DNA of 64,000 bases from Orientallactaga sibirica (taxonomy: Eukaryota > Chordata > Mammalia > Rodentia > Dipodidae), in the NCBI GenBank assembly GCA_036365145.1, contig JAEOAD010000029.1, positions 22,057,001 to 22,121,000 of the forward strand, in the 5' to 3' direction. The translations under genes were made by a program, and so were the position numbers. The notes under the pieces were generated by a model. The model was not told the DNA's origin. It saw only the letters and a program-made list of their open reading frames with translations, and made no database searches. The number at the start of each line of letters is the position of its first letter. The stretch's first letter is position 1. Below, in pieces: positions 21,401 to 30,114 of the stretch.

Positions 21401-21699
21401 TGAAGAAACAGGAACACAACACCCTTGCATTGTCACTGTTCTGGGTGACATACCTCTGAAACTACAGGCCTGGCGACACTAATCAAAGACAGTGCCTCTG
21501 TGGGATCCGGGATGTCAAGCAGCTAATTCATTTCCAAGTCATGTTACATTACCTGGGCCTAAAGAAAACCTTCAGTTTTTTATTTTAGGGAATTAGCAAC
21601 TAAATTGAATAAGAAAATTAAACTTACATATACAGAGACACAAATTTCTCACCATTTTCTTTAGGTTTTGTTTTTGTTGGGTTTTTGGTAGGGGGAGTT

Positions 21700-21828
21700 G
21701 TGGATTTTTGTTGTTGATTTTTTTTTTCTTGTTGTTTTGAGACAAGATCACACCCTGTAGATAGGCCTTAAAATCATGTCACTGTGTCTGTCTCAGCCTT
21801 CCCAAGTGTTGGGATTACAGGCAACACT
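21700..21828 (-). repeat. old B1-type SINE
   Basis: 'ttttgagacaagatcacacc', 'ctgtctcagccttcccaagt' and 'gttgggattacaggcaac'. More diverged than most B1 copies here. Confidence 0.65.
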
Positions 21829-21829
21829 G

Positions 21830-22740
21830 GCTGTGCCTGTGCTCCTTTTCCTGTCTTAAAGTCTATTAGACAATGGTCCAAGATGAAAATGATTACCTGC
21901 AGTTTCAAACAGGAGTCAGGATCCATTAGATCACCGAAACATGACTGAAGGGTGAGTATAGAACACCCAAACCCGAGGCTTGCTTATACTCTTCTGCATC
22001 CCAACCTGTCTTATTGCTTCTTGAACCATATGCTGGTCTTTGCCAGGCCCCAGATATTCTCAGAGCCCCCAGGACCTGACTATGCAGTACAGTGACTTCT
22101 AGCCATATCATATAGAACCTTTTCTGAGATGACCACACTGCTGTGCTACAGTCATCAGTACTGCTGTGCAGGTTCCTTCATTTGGAATCTACCTGGACTT
22201 AGTATCCTCTCTTATATCTACCTCTCTTTTTCTCTCCCCACTCCTTACTTCCCTGTCTATCCACTGCCTTCTCTCCCTCCCTCACTCCAAGGCTCCTCTT
22301 TCTGAACTTTAAGTTCCATTTCAAAGATCAGGCTCTCTGGTCAAAGGGTAATTCATTTATCCCTTTCCCTGCTTCAATCTGAGGTCTTTACAGACTGCCA
22401 AGTTGCTACCTGATCATCTTGTGTCTTCTCTTTTGGTAAATGTAAAAACTGAGGCTTCCGTGGCAGGTCCATGTAATCAAAGGGGAAGGAAATCTGGAGG
22501 ACTACAACAAGGAATCTGGACCTCTTGCAGGCAGTGAACAGCTTCTAATATTCTCATTTTCAATTCCTAGCTACAACTTTGAGAATTTCTGTGTGATTTG
22601 GAGAAGAGGGATCATCTAGGGAGAAAACCTGCAAGGTGTGATCATTGCATTTAAATGAACATTGGCATTGGTTGAGAATACTATGCCCTATAATTACCTA
22701 CTTAGAGCAGAATGCAAGGCTGAATCAAAAACTTCAACTG
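21830..22740. other. unannotated unique sequence
   Basis: A pyrimidine-rich section (about 22195-22330). No gene or repeat family recognised. Confidence 0.45.
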
Positions 22741-22742
22741 AG

Positions 22743-22937
22743 GGCTGGAGAGATGACTTAGTGGTTAAGGCACCTGCCTCCTAAGCCTAAGAACGTTGGT
22801 TCCAATCTCCAGGTCCCATGTTTAGCCAGATGCAAAGTGATGCAAGGGCACAATGCCGCTCTTGACCACAAGGGGGCACACGCATCTGGAGTTCATTCAC
22901 AGCAGCTGGGAGACCGCTGGCGTGAACGTCTCTGTCT

Positions 22938-22983
<46 letters not shown>

Positions 22984-23006
22984 TCAAATAAATAAATAAA
23001 TAAATA
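22743..23006 (+). repeat. DIP-type SINE, long subtype
   Basis: Head 'gggctggagagatgactta', then the subtype block 'ggttccaatctccaggtccc', 'gatgcaaagtgatgcaaggg' and 'gaccacaagggggcac', a long CT tract and (AAAT)n. It carries about 30 bp more between the B-box and 'catctgg' than the short copies. Confidence 0.93.
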
Positions 23007-23016
23007 ACTTCAACTG

Positions 23017-23182
23017 AGCCGGGAATGGTGGCACTCGACTTTAATCCCAGTGCTCAGGAGGCAGAGGTAGGAGGATCTCCGAGAGTTCAAGACCACCCTG
23101 AGACTACATAGTGATTTTCAGGTCAGCCTGGGCTAGAGTGAGACCCTACCTCGGGAAAAATAAAAATAAAAAATAAAAACAC
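23017..23182 (+). repeat. B1-type SINE
   Basis: 'gccgggaatggtggcactcg', 'gctcaggaggcagaggtagg', 'gactacatagtgattttcag' and 'gagaccctacctcggg', with an A-rich tail. It lies 11 bp behind the DIP-type SINE in the same orientation. Confidence 0.93.
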
Positions 23183-23189
23183 CTTCAAC

Positions 23190-23805
23190 TGTTTTCTCTG
23201 TATGACTTCTGAAAACAGATATTTACACTGTCACAGTAGATTTTTATTCCACTTGGAAGACTATGCCACCCTTTCATCTACATGCAGATCACTGAGCTCT
23301 TTACTCTTTCATGATAGGTGTGATTACAGCAGGTCCTCTGCCTAATGCAGAGACAAGGTCTCACCATTTTCTCTTCTCAAAGGCAACACTGACAGCTAAG
23401 CTTGTTCCCTTCATAGTTAGCTGTCTGGAATATTCAAGGGCCAGCTCTGGGCAATGATGAAGGTGAAGGGCATTTCTCTATGGGTCCACTTAATTCTCCT
23501 TGTGTCATGACTCCTCTATGTCTCTGTGTGGGCAGTTTCCTCCCACACTCTGTGCTTCAAGCTTCTCAGAAGTTCATCCATCTTCTGACAAGGTCTATTG
23601 TATTTTCTCTCCAAGCCACCATGCTGTCCTTATTTTCCTTTGGTAAAGCTAATTCAGTTTTGTTTTGTTTCCCTCTAACATATCTGCATTCAAGTTCATA
23701 CCTGATTGATTTTGCAATGAAATTCAGCTCATATGAATGTATAGTCATAGAATGGAGAGTCAACAGCTTTGGACCATGTTGCATGTCTTTTCTTGAGAAG
23801 ATGTG
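23190..23805. other. unannotated unique sequence
   Basis: No element recognised. Overlapping 108- and 82-codon frames on opposite strands (23480-23814) are mutual shadows without domain signal. Confidence 0.45.
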
Positions 23806-23809
23806 AATA

Positions 23810-24240
23810 AACATCGAGACACCTCAGGTAGGGCCCCAGTGATGGGTGAAAGAAAGAGCTTAATGAACCAGAGTTTACTGTGGTTACTTTCAGGATCACA
23901 GTTGAAGGGTTCCTTAAAGTAGTAGCATGGGTGACTGGAACTCAGCTGCATCACTGAGTGGCCAGCATGAATGATTGTTCTCAAAAAGCTGCATCCCTGG
24001 AGCTCCCTGACCAAGCTGAAAACAAATACATCAGAGTCCCCTTTTCACTGGCAATTGTTTCCTGCTTTACAAACTAGAAGAAGGGTCTTGTCACAGAGCC
24101 TTGTAACTTTCCTCAGCTTCTTGAGCCTTACAAACCTCCTTTCTTCCTTCCAGGGCAGAATGTTTCCATTTACAGGAAATAGCTATGCAACAGCCCAGGG
24201 TTCTGGGAGATCCCTTCTGTTTCAGCCTTGAGTTCCATTG
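23810..24240 (+). mobile_element. ERV/MaLR-like repeat, copy 1
   Basis: The ordered blocks 'gatgggtgaaagaaagagct', 'aaaagctgcatccctggagc', 'tccctgaccaagctg', 'cttgtaactttcctcagctt' and 'cttgagccttacaaacctcc' are shared with 25430-25745 and 37190-37540. I associate 'agcatgggtgacggctcac...gctgcatccctggagctcc' with rodent ERVL-MaLR internal or LTR sequence. Strand is arbitrary relative to that family. Confidence 0.5.
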
Positions 24241-25279
24241 GCTATTACACATACAGTAAGATCCACAGAATAGATGGTCGACCACACGCTGCTCTTCAGG
24301 CTTAATTACTGCCACACAGAGTTCTTCACAGGCTGTTCTAACCACTCCCCAATGTTTCTTACAACTGTAGAAAATGCTCATCTTAGGAACACAAGATCCC
24401 TATTTCCTTTTCCTTGGTGAATACCACCATGGCAGCTATGTCACCAGCATCATGGTCCTGCTGTCTGAGCTTCACCAGTGTCCCCACAGTTCTTGATCCC
24501 AGTTTGTGTTTAACGGTTGGCAGTTCCTGGAGTGTAGATGGGGCTTGCTGTGCCTGATGTCAGATGCACAGTTGTTTCTGCCAGGGCTCCCTCCCCTTTT
24601 GCCAACTCCACTCATTAACCTGCTGTTTCTACCAACAGTGCTGTCACCACCACCATTATCGCCAGTTCTCCTGGCACTGCAGCCCCACTTCCATTGCTCA
24701 CGGTTTTATTGCTGATGACCCTCGGCATCTGACAAGTGTGTGGCAACTTGTGCCAGATGGTATTCCAGCCACTTGTGAGTCTGCATCCCTGGAAAATGCA
24801 GGTTATCCAATAAGGGAAGAGAACACTATAAAAAACAATGTGTGTTTGGCCAAGAGAACTGGAGTGTATTCTTTTGTAGTCTTTCTCAACTGTGGTTTTG
24901 TGAGATTATTGGGGAGGGACTACATGATCCCCAAAATGTTTACACACCAACAAATTGCAGGTCTTTGTAGTGGAGACGCTGGAGTGCTGATTGGAGGTCA
25001 TAAGGCAGGTGTCATGTTTGTGACAGATACTAGAGCAGAATCAGGGCCTTGTGACATTTGGTTCTATGGCATTATATGTGTCAGCCCATGTACACAGCAA
25101 TATATATGTGTGAGTAGTCTTATGTACATATGTTTGTGTATATATGTGCTGCAGGACTTTTCTTGTGAAGATGTGGACAAATGTCTAGTCATACCAGACA
25201 AGGCACTGGCCACAGACCAAAGAAGCAATTCACCTCAAGTCTGCTTGGTGAACAGATGGCATTATTGGAGTTGACTACA
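24240..25279 (+). other. region with a 236-codon open frame, unassigned
   Basis: An ATG-initiated frame runs 24564-25274, the longest in the window. The predicted protein starts MHSCFCQGSLPFCQ, is Cys/His-rich in its first 50 residues (a short HHHH run near residue 30) and has a hydrophobic segment near residues 105-115. No known domain is seen. It sits between two copies of the same ERV/MaLR-like repeat and directly upstream of 48-bp tandem units, so it may be the internal, non-coding part of that element. I do not call it a gene. Confidence 0.25.
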
Positions 25280-25450
25280 GGAGCTTGGGTGAAGGGTTAC
25301 TAACAGGAGCACATATTTGTAATTACAAGAACATGTGTGAGGGGTTACTTGCAGGAAGACAAATGTGTGATTGCAGAAGCATAGGTGAGGGGTTTCTTAC
25401 AGGAGAATATATGTATGATTATAGGAGCATGGGTGAGGGGTTACTTCCTG
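25280..25450. repeat. 48-bp tandem repeat, 3.5 units
   Basis: Units begin at 25280, 25328, 25376 and 25424 (the last partial), each exactly 48 bp. The shared core is 'gtgaggggttactt' followed by 'aggag' and an AT-rich half. Because 48 is a multiple of three, one frame stays open across all units and would encode a 16-residue repeat (about 'MGEGLLTG' per unit). Likely part of the flanking ERV/MaLR-like element. Confidence 0.85.
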
Positions 25451-25745
25451 GATCCTCAAATTCACATGCATCACCAGAAAATCCACCTCAGCATGGGTGA
25501 TGGCTCACAAAAACTATATCCCTGGAGCTCCTAAGACAACCTGCACACAGCTCCAGTGAAACAGTCCCTCTCCCTCAGTAGACATCAGAGACTTGTATGC
25601 CCTGGGGAGGAGCCTTGCAAATATTGTAACTTTCTGAACTTCCTGAGCCTTATAAGTGTCTTTAGCATCCTGAGCCTTATGAACCTCCTTCCTCGCTCCT
25701 TCCAGAAGGGAGTGATTGAATTCCAAGGAAATATCTACAAATACA
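25430..25745 (+). mobile_element. ERV/MaLR-like repeat, copy 2
   Basis: 'cagcatgggtgatggctcac', 'actatatccctggagctcct', 'gtaactttctgaacttcctg' and 'atgaacctccttcctcgctc' repeat the order seen at 23810-24240. The phrase 'cctgagccttat' occurs twice, 26 bp apart, suggesting a small internal duplication. Confidence 0.5.
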
Positions 25746-25899
25746 TGTGGTGGTCGCAGCTGTATCTCACACAACTACTATAAGTTTTCCAGAGCAAGAG
25801 CTCATTTTCATTGTAATTACACAAACCACCAAGCACGTACTCTGGTGCCGAGCTGTGGGATTCCATAAATGTTTGATGAAGGAAATCTTAAAAACATCT

Positions 25900-26120
25900 T
25901 TTCCATTTAGAGCAGATTTCATTATTAAAGCTCCAAATCATTAGGAACAAAAAAGCTTAATATTCCACAGCAAACTACCCAGTCAGCACGTCACAAGTGA
26001 CCCAAATTGACAAGGGAAATTAAAGACATGCTATGAATATAATGCCTAACCTTGCTTTAATTCTGCTGTAAAGAAAAGATACGGACAAAATTTCCACCTT
26101 ACACCAATATAACTTTTTGT
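25900..26120. other. repeat-free stretch, possible conserved non-coding element
   Basis: 'cattattaaagctccaaatc', 'cagcacgtcacaagtgaccc' and 'cttgctttaattctgctgta': compositionally mixed, with ATTA and TGAC cores and no repeat signature. Conservation untested. Confidence 0.3.
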
Positions 26121-26289
26121 TCTCAAAATATTGGTGAGGTAGATAGGAAACTGAGAAATTTTAATCTATGCAAGTGCCAGCCAAACTTTAAGTATATTAA
26201 CTACTCTCCCCTAGAGTTCAAGAATCTGTTTTTTTTAAAATTTTTCTTCTGACAATGATAATGTAGGTTTTTATATTCTTTTAATATTT

Positions 26290-26488
26290 TATTTCTTTAT
26301 TAAAAAGAGACAGAGAGAAGCAGGTAGAGAGAAAGAATGGGCACGCCAGGGCCTCCAGCCCCTGCAAATGAACTCTAGATGCATGTTCTACCTTGTGTAT
26401 CTGGCTTACCTGGGTACTGGGGAATTGAAGCTGGGTCCTTAAGCTTCACAAGCAAGCACCTTAACTGCTAAGCCATATCTCCAGCCTG
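26290..26488 (-). repeat. DIP-type SINE
   Basis: T/A-rich tail, 'gggcacgccagggcctccag', 'ctggcttacctgggtactgg' and head complement 'gctaagccatatctccagcc'. Confidence 0.92.
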
Positions 26489-26489
26489 A

Positions 26490-27268
26490 GTTCAGGGATC
26501 TTTGGCTGTGATATAAGAATTGTGTAATAAGAGACCTAAGATATAATTAGATTTGCATTGCCTTTGTTCTCCCTTCCCTTTAAGAACTATAATCCCTTAA
26601 ATTGTTTCCCCGTACCTTTGGCTGTCCGCAGGGGAACTACACTGTGTTTCTAAAGCCAGCAATTTTGATAGCTTTTTATGTCTTGGGCCTTTCCTTTCTG
26701 TTCACTGAGAGATCTCCTGTGAAATTTCCAGCAAGACCCATGAGCCAAATTTAGCAGCCAAGCCTCTGGCACCAGCAAAGGCCCTGCCTCTGAGGCTGGT
26801 AGCCAGGAAGGCACCACTTCTGTGTTTCTTTCAGTCTGCTTTTCAACTTGAACATGTTGCTGCCCAAGGCTGTAGGTGCCATGCTGTGTGCCAGTGTCCT
26901 CCTGGGGCTCATGGAGGTGTGTCTCTCCTTTGGGAGGTCAGCCCATGCTCCTGTTCTTCCACAATACTTCTCCTCCAACACTGTTTGTGTGTCATGTGTT
27001 GCTGGCTAAGACACAAAATGCTCTGTGGTTTTAATGAGATTAAGCCAATCCCTCCTGGGATGTTGCTTTTCAAAATGAGGACAGGCCTCATTCTCATAGT
27101 GGACCGCGAGGAGAAGGTTGGGATGGAGTGATCTGCACCTTCGGGCCCATTTCCCCGTGAATCAGACCAGCTTCCTCTTCAGTTTCCTATTCCTCCTCAC
27201 TGTTGCTCTTTCCTACCTCCATTCCTGTAGATGATCCAATTATCATGCCACAGGCCACAGAATGCAGG
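26490..27268. other. unannotated unique sequence
   Basis: No repeat recognised. Slightly more GC-rich around 26700-27180. Frames of 76-81 codons on both strands overlap each other (26751-27131) and carry no domain signal. Confidence 0.4.
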
Positions 27269-27270
27269 AG

Positions 27271-27461
27271 GAGCCTGGTGTGGTGGCACATGCCTTTAAT
27301 CCCAGCACTTGAGAGGCAGAGGTAGGAGGATTGCTGTGAGTTGGAGGCCACTTTGAGACAACATAGTGAATTCCAGGTGAGCCTGAACTAGAGTGAGACC
27401 CTACCTCAAAAAACAAACAAACAAACAAACAAACAAACAAACAAACAAACAAACAAAAAGA
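27271..27461 (+). repeat. B1-type SINE with expanded (AAAC)n tail
   Basis: 'gcctggtgtggtggcacatg', 'acttgagaggcagaggtagg', 'acatagtgaattccaggtga' and 'gagaccctacctc', then about 11 AAAC units (27413-27456). Confidence 0.94.
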
Positions 27462-27486
27462 ATGTAAGAGGAACATGGCATATTTT

Positions 27487-27773
27487 AAATTTTTATTTAT
27501 TTATTTTTAATTTAATTTTATTTTTTGAGGCAAGCCCACCAGACTGGCCTTTTGTTATGAGAGAGAGTGGGGGGGGAGGGAGAGAATTGGTGTGCCATGG
27601 CCTCCAGCCACTGTAATTGTAATCCAGGTGCATGTGCCACTGTGTGTGCATGTATGAACTTGCACATGTGTCACCAATGTGCACCTGGTTTATGTGGGAT
27701 CTGAGGAGTCAAACACATGTCCTTAGGCTTCGCAGGCAAGCACCTTAACCACTAAGCAATCTCTCCAGCTTAT
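27487..27773 (-). repeat. DIP-type SINE with internal insertion
   Basis: 'ttggtgtgccatggcctcca', 'catgtccttaggcttcgcag' and 'ctaagcaatctctccagct'. Between 'aatccaggtgcatgtgccac' and 'gtgcacctggtttatgtggg' there are about 45 extra bases ('tgtgcatgtatgaacttgca...'), a local duplication of the 'gcacatgtg' area. Confidence 0.85.
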
Positions 27774-27949
27774 TTTTGAAAAGCAGTTACAGTCACCTCC
27801 TCTCCCCATCTAAAGGAAAGACTAAATTAGTGGTGGATTAAGACTCAGGGATCATTGCAGAATGAAATAAAACATGGTATCAATACATTCAAATTGCATA
27901 GTTCTGAAATATTAAGTAGGAGAGTAAATAGAGTGTTATAATAAAAACA

Positions 27950-28155
27950 CAAATTCCACTCCTGATTCACACTTCCAGCCCTGCAACCTTGGGTCCGTGA
28001 CTTAGCCTCTCTGGCATTTAGTTTTTATTTCCCGTAACACGGAGAAGACACGATTCTGCCTCATTGGATTATGGGACACATTTAAATGAGGAAAAGCCTA
28101 GAGTGTGCCTGGTACAATATTGAGGTTCAATAACAATTAGCTGTGACTCTGGAAT
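27950..28155 (+). repeat. MIR SINE
   Basis: 'cctgcaaccttgggtccgtg', 'acttagcctctctggcattt', 'attatgggacacatttaaat' and 'ggttcaataacaattagctg' follow the MIR order through to its 3' end. Confidence 0.75.
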
Positions 28156-28770
28156 TTGCTGCCGTCTACATGCAGTTCTATAGTCTATTTAGTTTGATAG
28201 GTTTCCCATCGAGAATGTCCATGGCTTTTTGGCTTTTTTCCCATTGATACTTCAGATGGATATAAAATGGTATCTTAGAAGGCCTGTAGTTATTGGAAAG
28301 GGGTTCTCTGATTGTTGTAATTAGAAGAGATATTTCCAGGTGGTGCCTGGGAGAATGAGATGATATTTTTTGAAGAACTACTGCTGAAGGAGAGAAATTT
28401 TATTATGGTGTGGTTTTGCCCAAAGCCCAGAGCAAAATTGCAGGAAAAAGATAAGCTAGGAGATATGTTCTGAGCAGGGAACCTCAACACTGGGGCATTA
28501 AAGCAATGTTCTTAGGGACAGAAAGTTGTACTCTGTTAAGCTCCTCTGGTCACATAAATTGTTTTAGGATTCAATGATATTCACTGCCTCTCATGATAGA
28601 CCAGATTATATTCAGAAATTCATGACTGATCCCAGGGACTTATACTACTGAGAGCCATTTCTCCCTCCTGATTCCTCCAGACTGGTAATCATAGAGGATG
28701 GATAATGGGATGATCTCTCCATACTCATCATGAGCCCCAAGTAGTTACAATCTCCACCTTTAACAATAAT
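28156..28770. other. unannotated unique sequence
   Basis: No firm repeat. 'gaacctcaacactggggcat' (28481-28500) weakly resembles an old hAT/MER20-like block. Confidence 0.35.
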
Positions 28771-28777
28771 CACTCTC

Positions 28778-29401
28778 TTTATGGGACAATGCAGGTCAGG
28801 CACTAGCCAGACCGCATGCTAAAAGAAACCAGGCCACACCCCTCGGGTTTTCTCACTAGGATGGCGGGTAGTCAATGACAGGTAAGACTCCATGAGATGG
28901 GGCAACCTAAGACAGGCACCATCGCATGTAATGATCCCTTGGGGCCTGGAATCAACATAGGCTTGACAAAAAAACCATGCCTCCCAAGGTTGCCAATAAT
29001 AAGAACAAAAAGGAGGATATGTATGGCACAATGCAGGCCTGGCCCTAGCCAGACCACAAGGCAAAAGAACCAGGAAGTGGCTTCTGTAAACATGGCATCC
29101 TGTGCAGGCCTGGCATGACAACAGCTACAGTCCCATGCTCACGAGAAACCTGCTACGAGATGATCTGTCCAGAGACAGGCTGTCGTTGGTCACAAGAAGG
29201 GGACCACCCCATACAATGATTGGCCAGCCAAACCCCTTAAAACCCCCTACACTTCCTTTAATAAACGAGTTTGCTACAGCTTGCCCTCTGCTGCTTCCAC
29301 CCAACTCCCAGAGTCTGTGTCATGACTCCGTGCCTCTCACCCCCAAATCGGCAGAGACCCTGCCGTCCCTCCTGGGCTGGCCCCTAGGATGGACCCCAAC
29401 A
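28778..29401 (+). mobile_element. solo LTR of an endogenous retrovirus
   Basis: It carries an AATAAA (29260-29265), an AT-rich TATA-like 'ccttaaaac' upstream, a C-rich U5-like segment ('cctctcacccccaaatcggc') and ends 'ccccaaca'. A 6-bp direct repeat 'actctc' flanks it (28772-28777, 29402-29407), fitting an ERVK-type target size, although the left terminus is not a canonical TG. An internal segment ('acaatgcagg...ctagccagacc') occurs twice. No gag, pol or env sequence adjoins it. Confidence 0.65.
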
Positions 29402-29520
29402 ACTCTCCAAGTTGAATTTTCAGGATTTCATGACCTTTAAAAGCTTTCATTTCTATAGGCTATAGCTATAGAAACTGACTATATTATATCTTAAAACTAA
29501 AACAATTATTGATATCAATT
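29402..29520. other. short AT-rich spacer
   Basis: Contains a small palindrome-like 'ctataggctatagctatag'. No repeat family recognised. Confidence 0.4.
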
Positions 29521-29521
29521 C

Positions 29522-29642
29522 TGCCAAGCATAGTAGAACACACCTGTAATCCCAGTATTTAGCCCTCACGAGGCTGAGGCAAGAAAATTATAGTTATTTA
29601 AAGGCCAGTCTGGACTACATTACTAAAAACCCATCTCAAAAA
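29522..29642 (+). repeat. old B1-like SINE
   Basis: 'gccaagcatagtagaacaca', 'cctgtaatcccagtattt', 'gaggctgaggcaagaaaatt' and 'ggccagtctggactacatta'. It lacks the jerboa-type 'gaattccaggtcagcc' section, so it is an older B1 form. Confidence 0.7.
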
Positions 29643-29650
29643 GGGGGGGA

Positions 29651-29931
29651 GGGGCTGGCTTGGTCAGTGAAGTTCTAGGTTGAACATCTGTAATCCCACA
29701 CAGGAGATCCCTGTGGTCTTTATATATGTGGTCCAGCCTAATAGATGAGCTCAAGGTTCCATGAGGGGCCCTGTGTCAAAAGATAAGATGGCAAGGCTGG
29801 GTGTGGTGATGCTCCCTTAATCCCAGCACCTGGGAAGCAGAGGTAAGAGGATCCCAGTGAATTTGACGCCAGACTGCTGCTACAAGTGAGTGCCAGATTA
29901 GCCTGGGTTAGAATGAGACCTAACACCAAAA

Positions 29932-29966
<35 letters not shown>

Positions 29967-30110
29967 GTCAAGAAAAAAAAAAAAAAAGACAAAGTGGTGA
30001 ATGACTAAGAAAGATACCTGATGTCAATCTCTGGTCTCCACACTCATGTCCCCACATGCACATCTGCCCACACATACACACACATGTGTACCACACACAC
30101 ATATACATGC
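29651..30110 (+). repeat. B4-like SINE split by a B1
   Basis: The left part is 'ggggctggcttggtcagtga', 'catctgtaatcccacacagg' and 'gggccctgtgtcaaaagata'. After the B1 it resumes 'gaatgactaagaaagatacc' and 'ctctggtctccacactcatg', then a CA-rich tail. Together they give the normal B4 order. Confidence 0.65.
29792..29988 (+). repeat. B1-type SINE inside the B4-like SINE
   Basis: 'ggctgggtgtggtgatgctc', 'ctgggaagcagaggtaagag', 'gagtgccagattagcctggg', then (AAAT)n at 29929-29966 and a poly(A). Confidence 0.88.
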
Positions 30111-30114
30111 AAAA

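Noticed and set aside
24564..25274. 236-codon open frame as a gene
   Set aside because: No domain, no intron signals, and it sits between two copies of a dispersed repeat. Kept only as an unassigned region.
25280..25450. CRISPR-like array
   Set aside because: Direct 48-bp tandem units with no distinct spacers, in a mammalian genome.
29440..29480. palindromic 'ctataggctatagctatag' as a regulatory site
   Set aside because: Short, AT-rich and isolated. Expected by chance in this composition.
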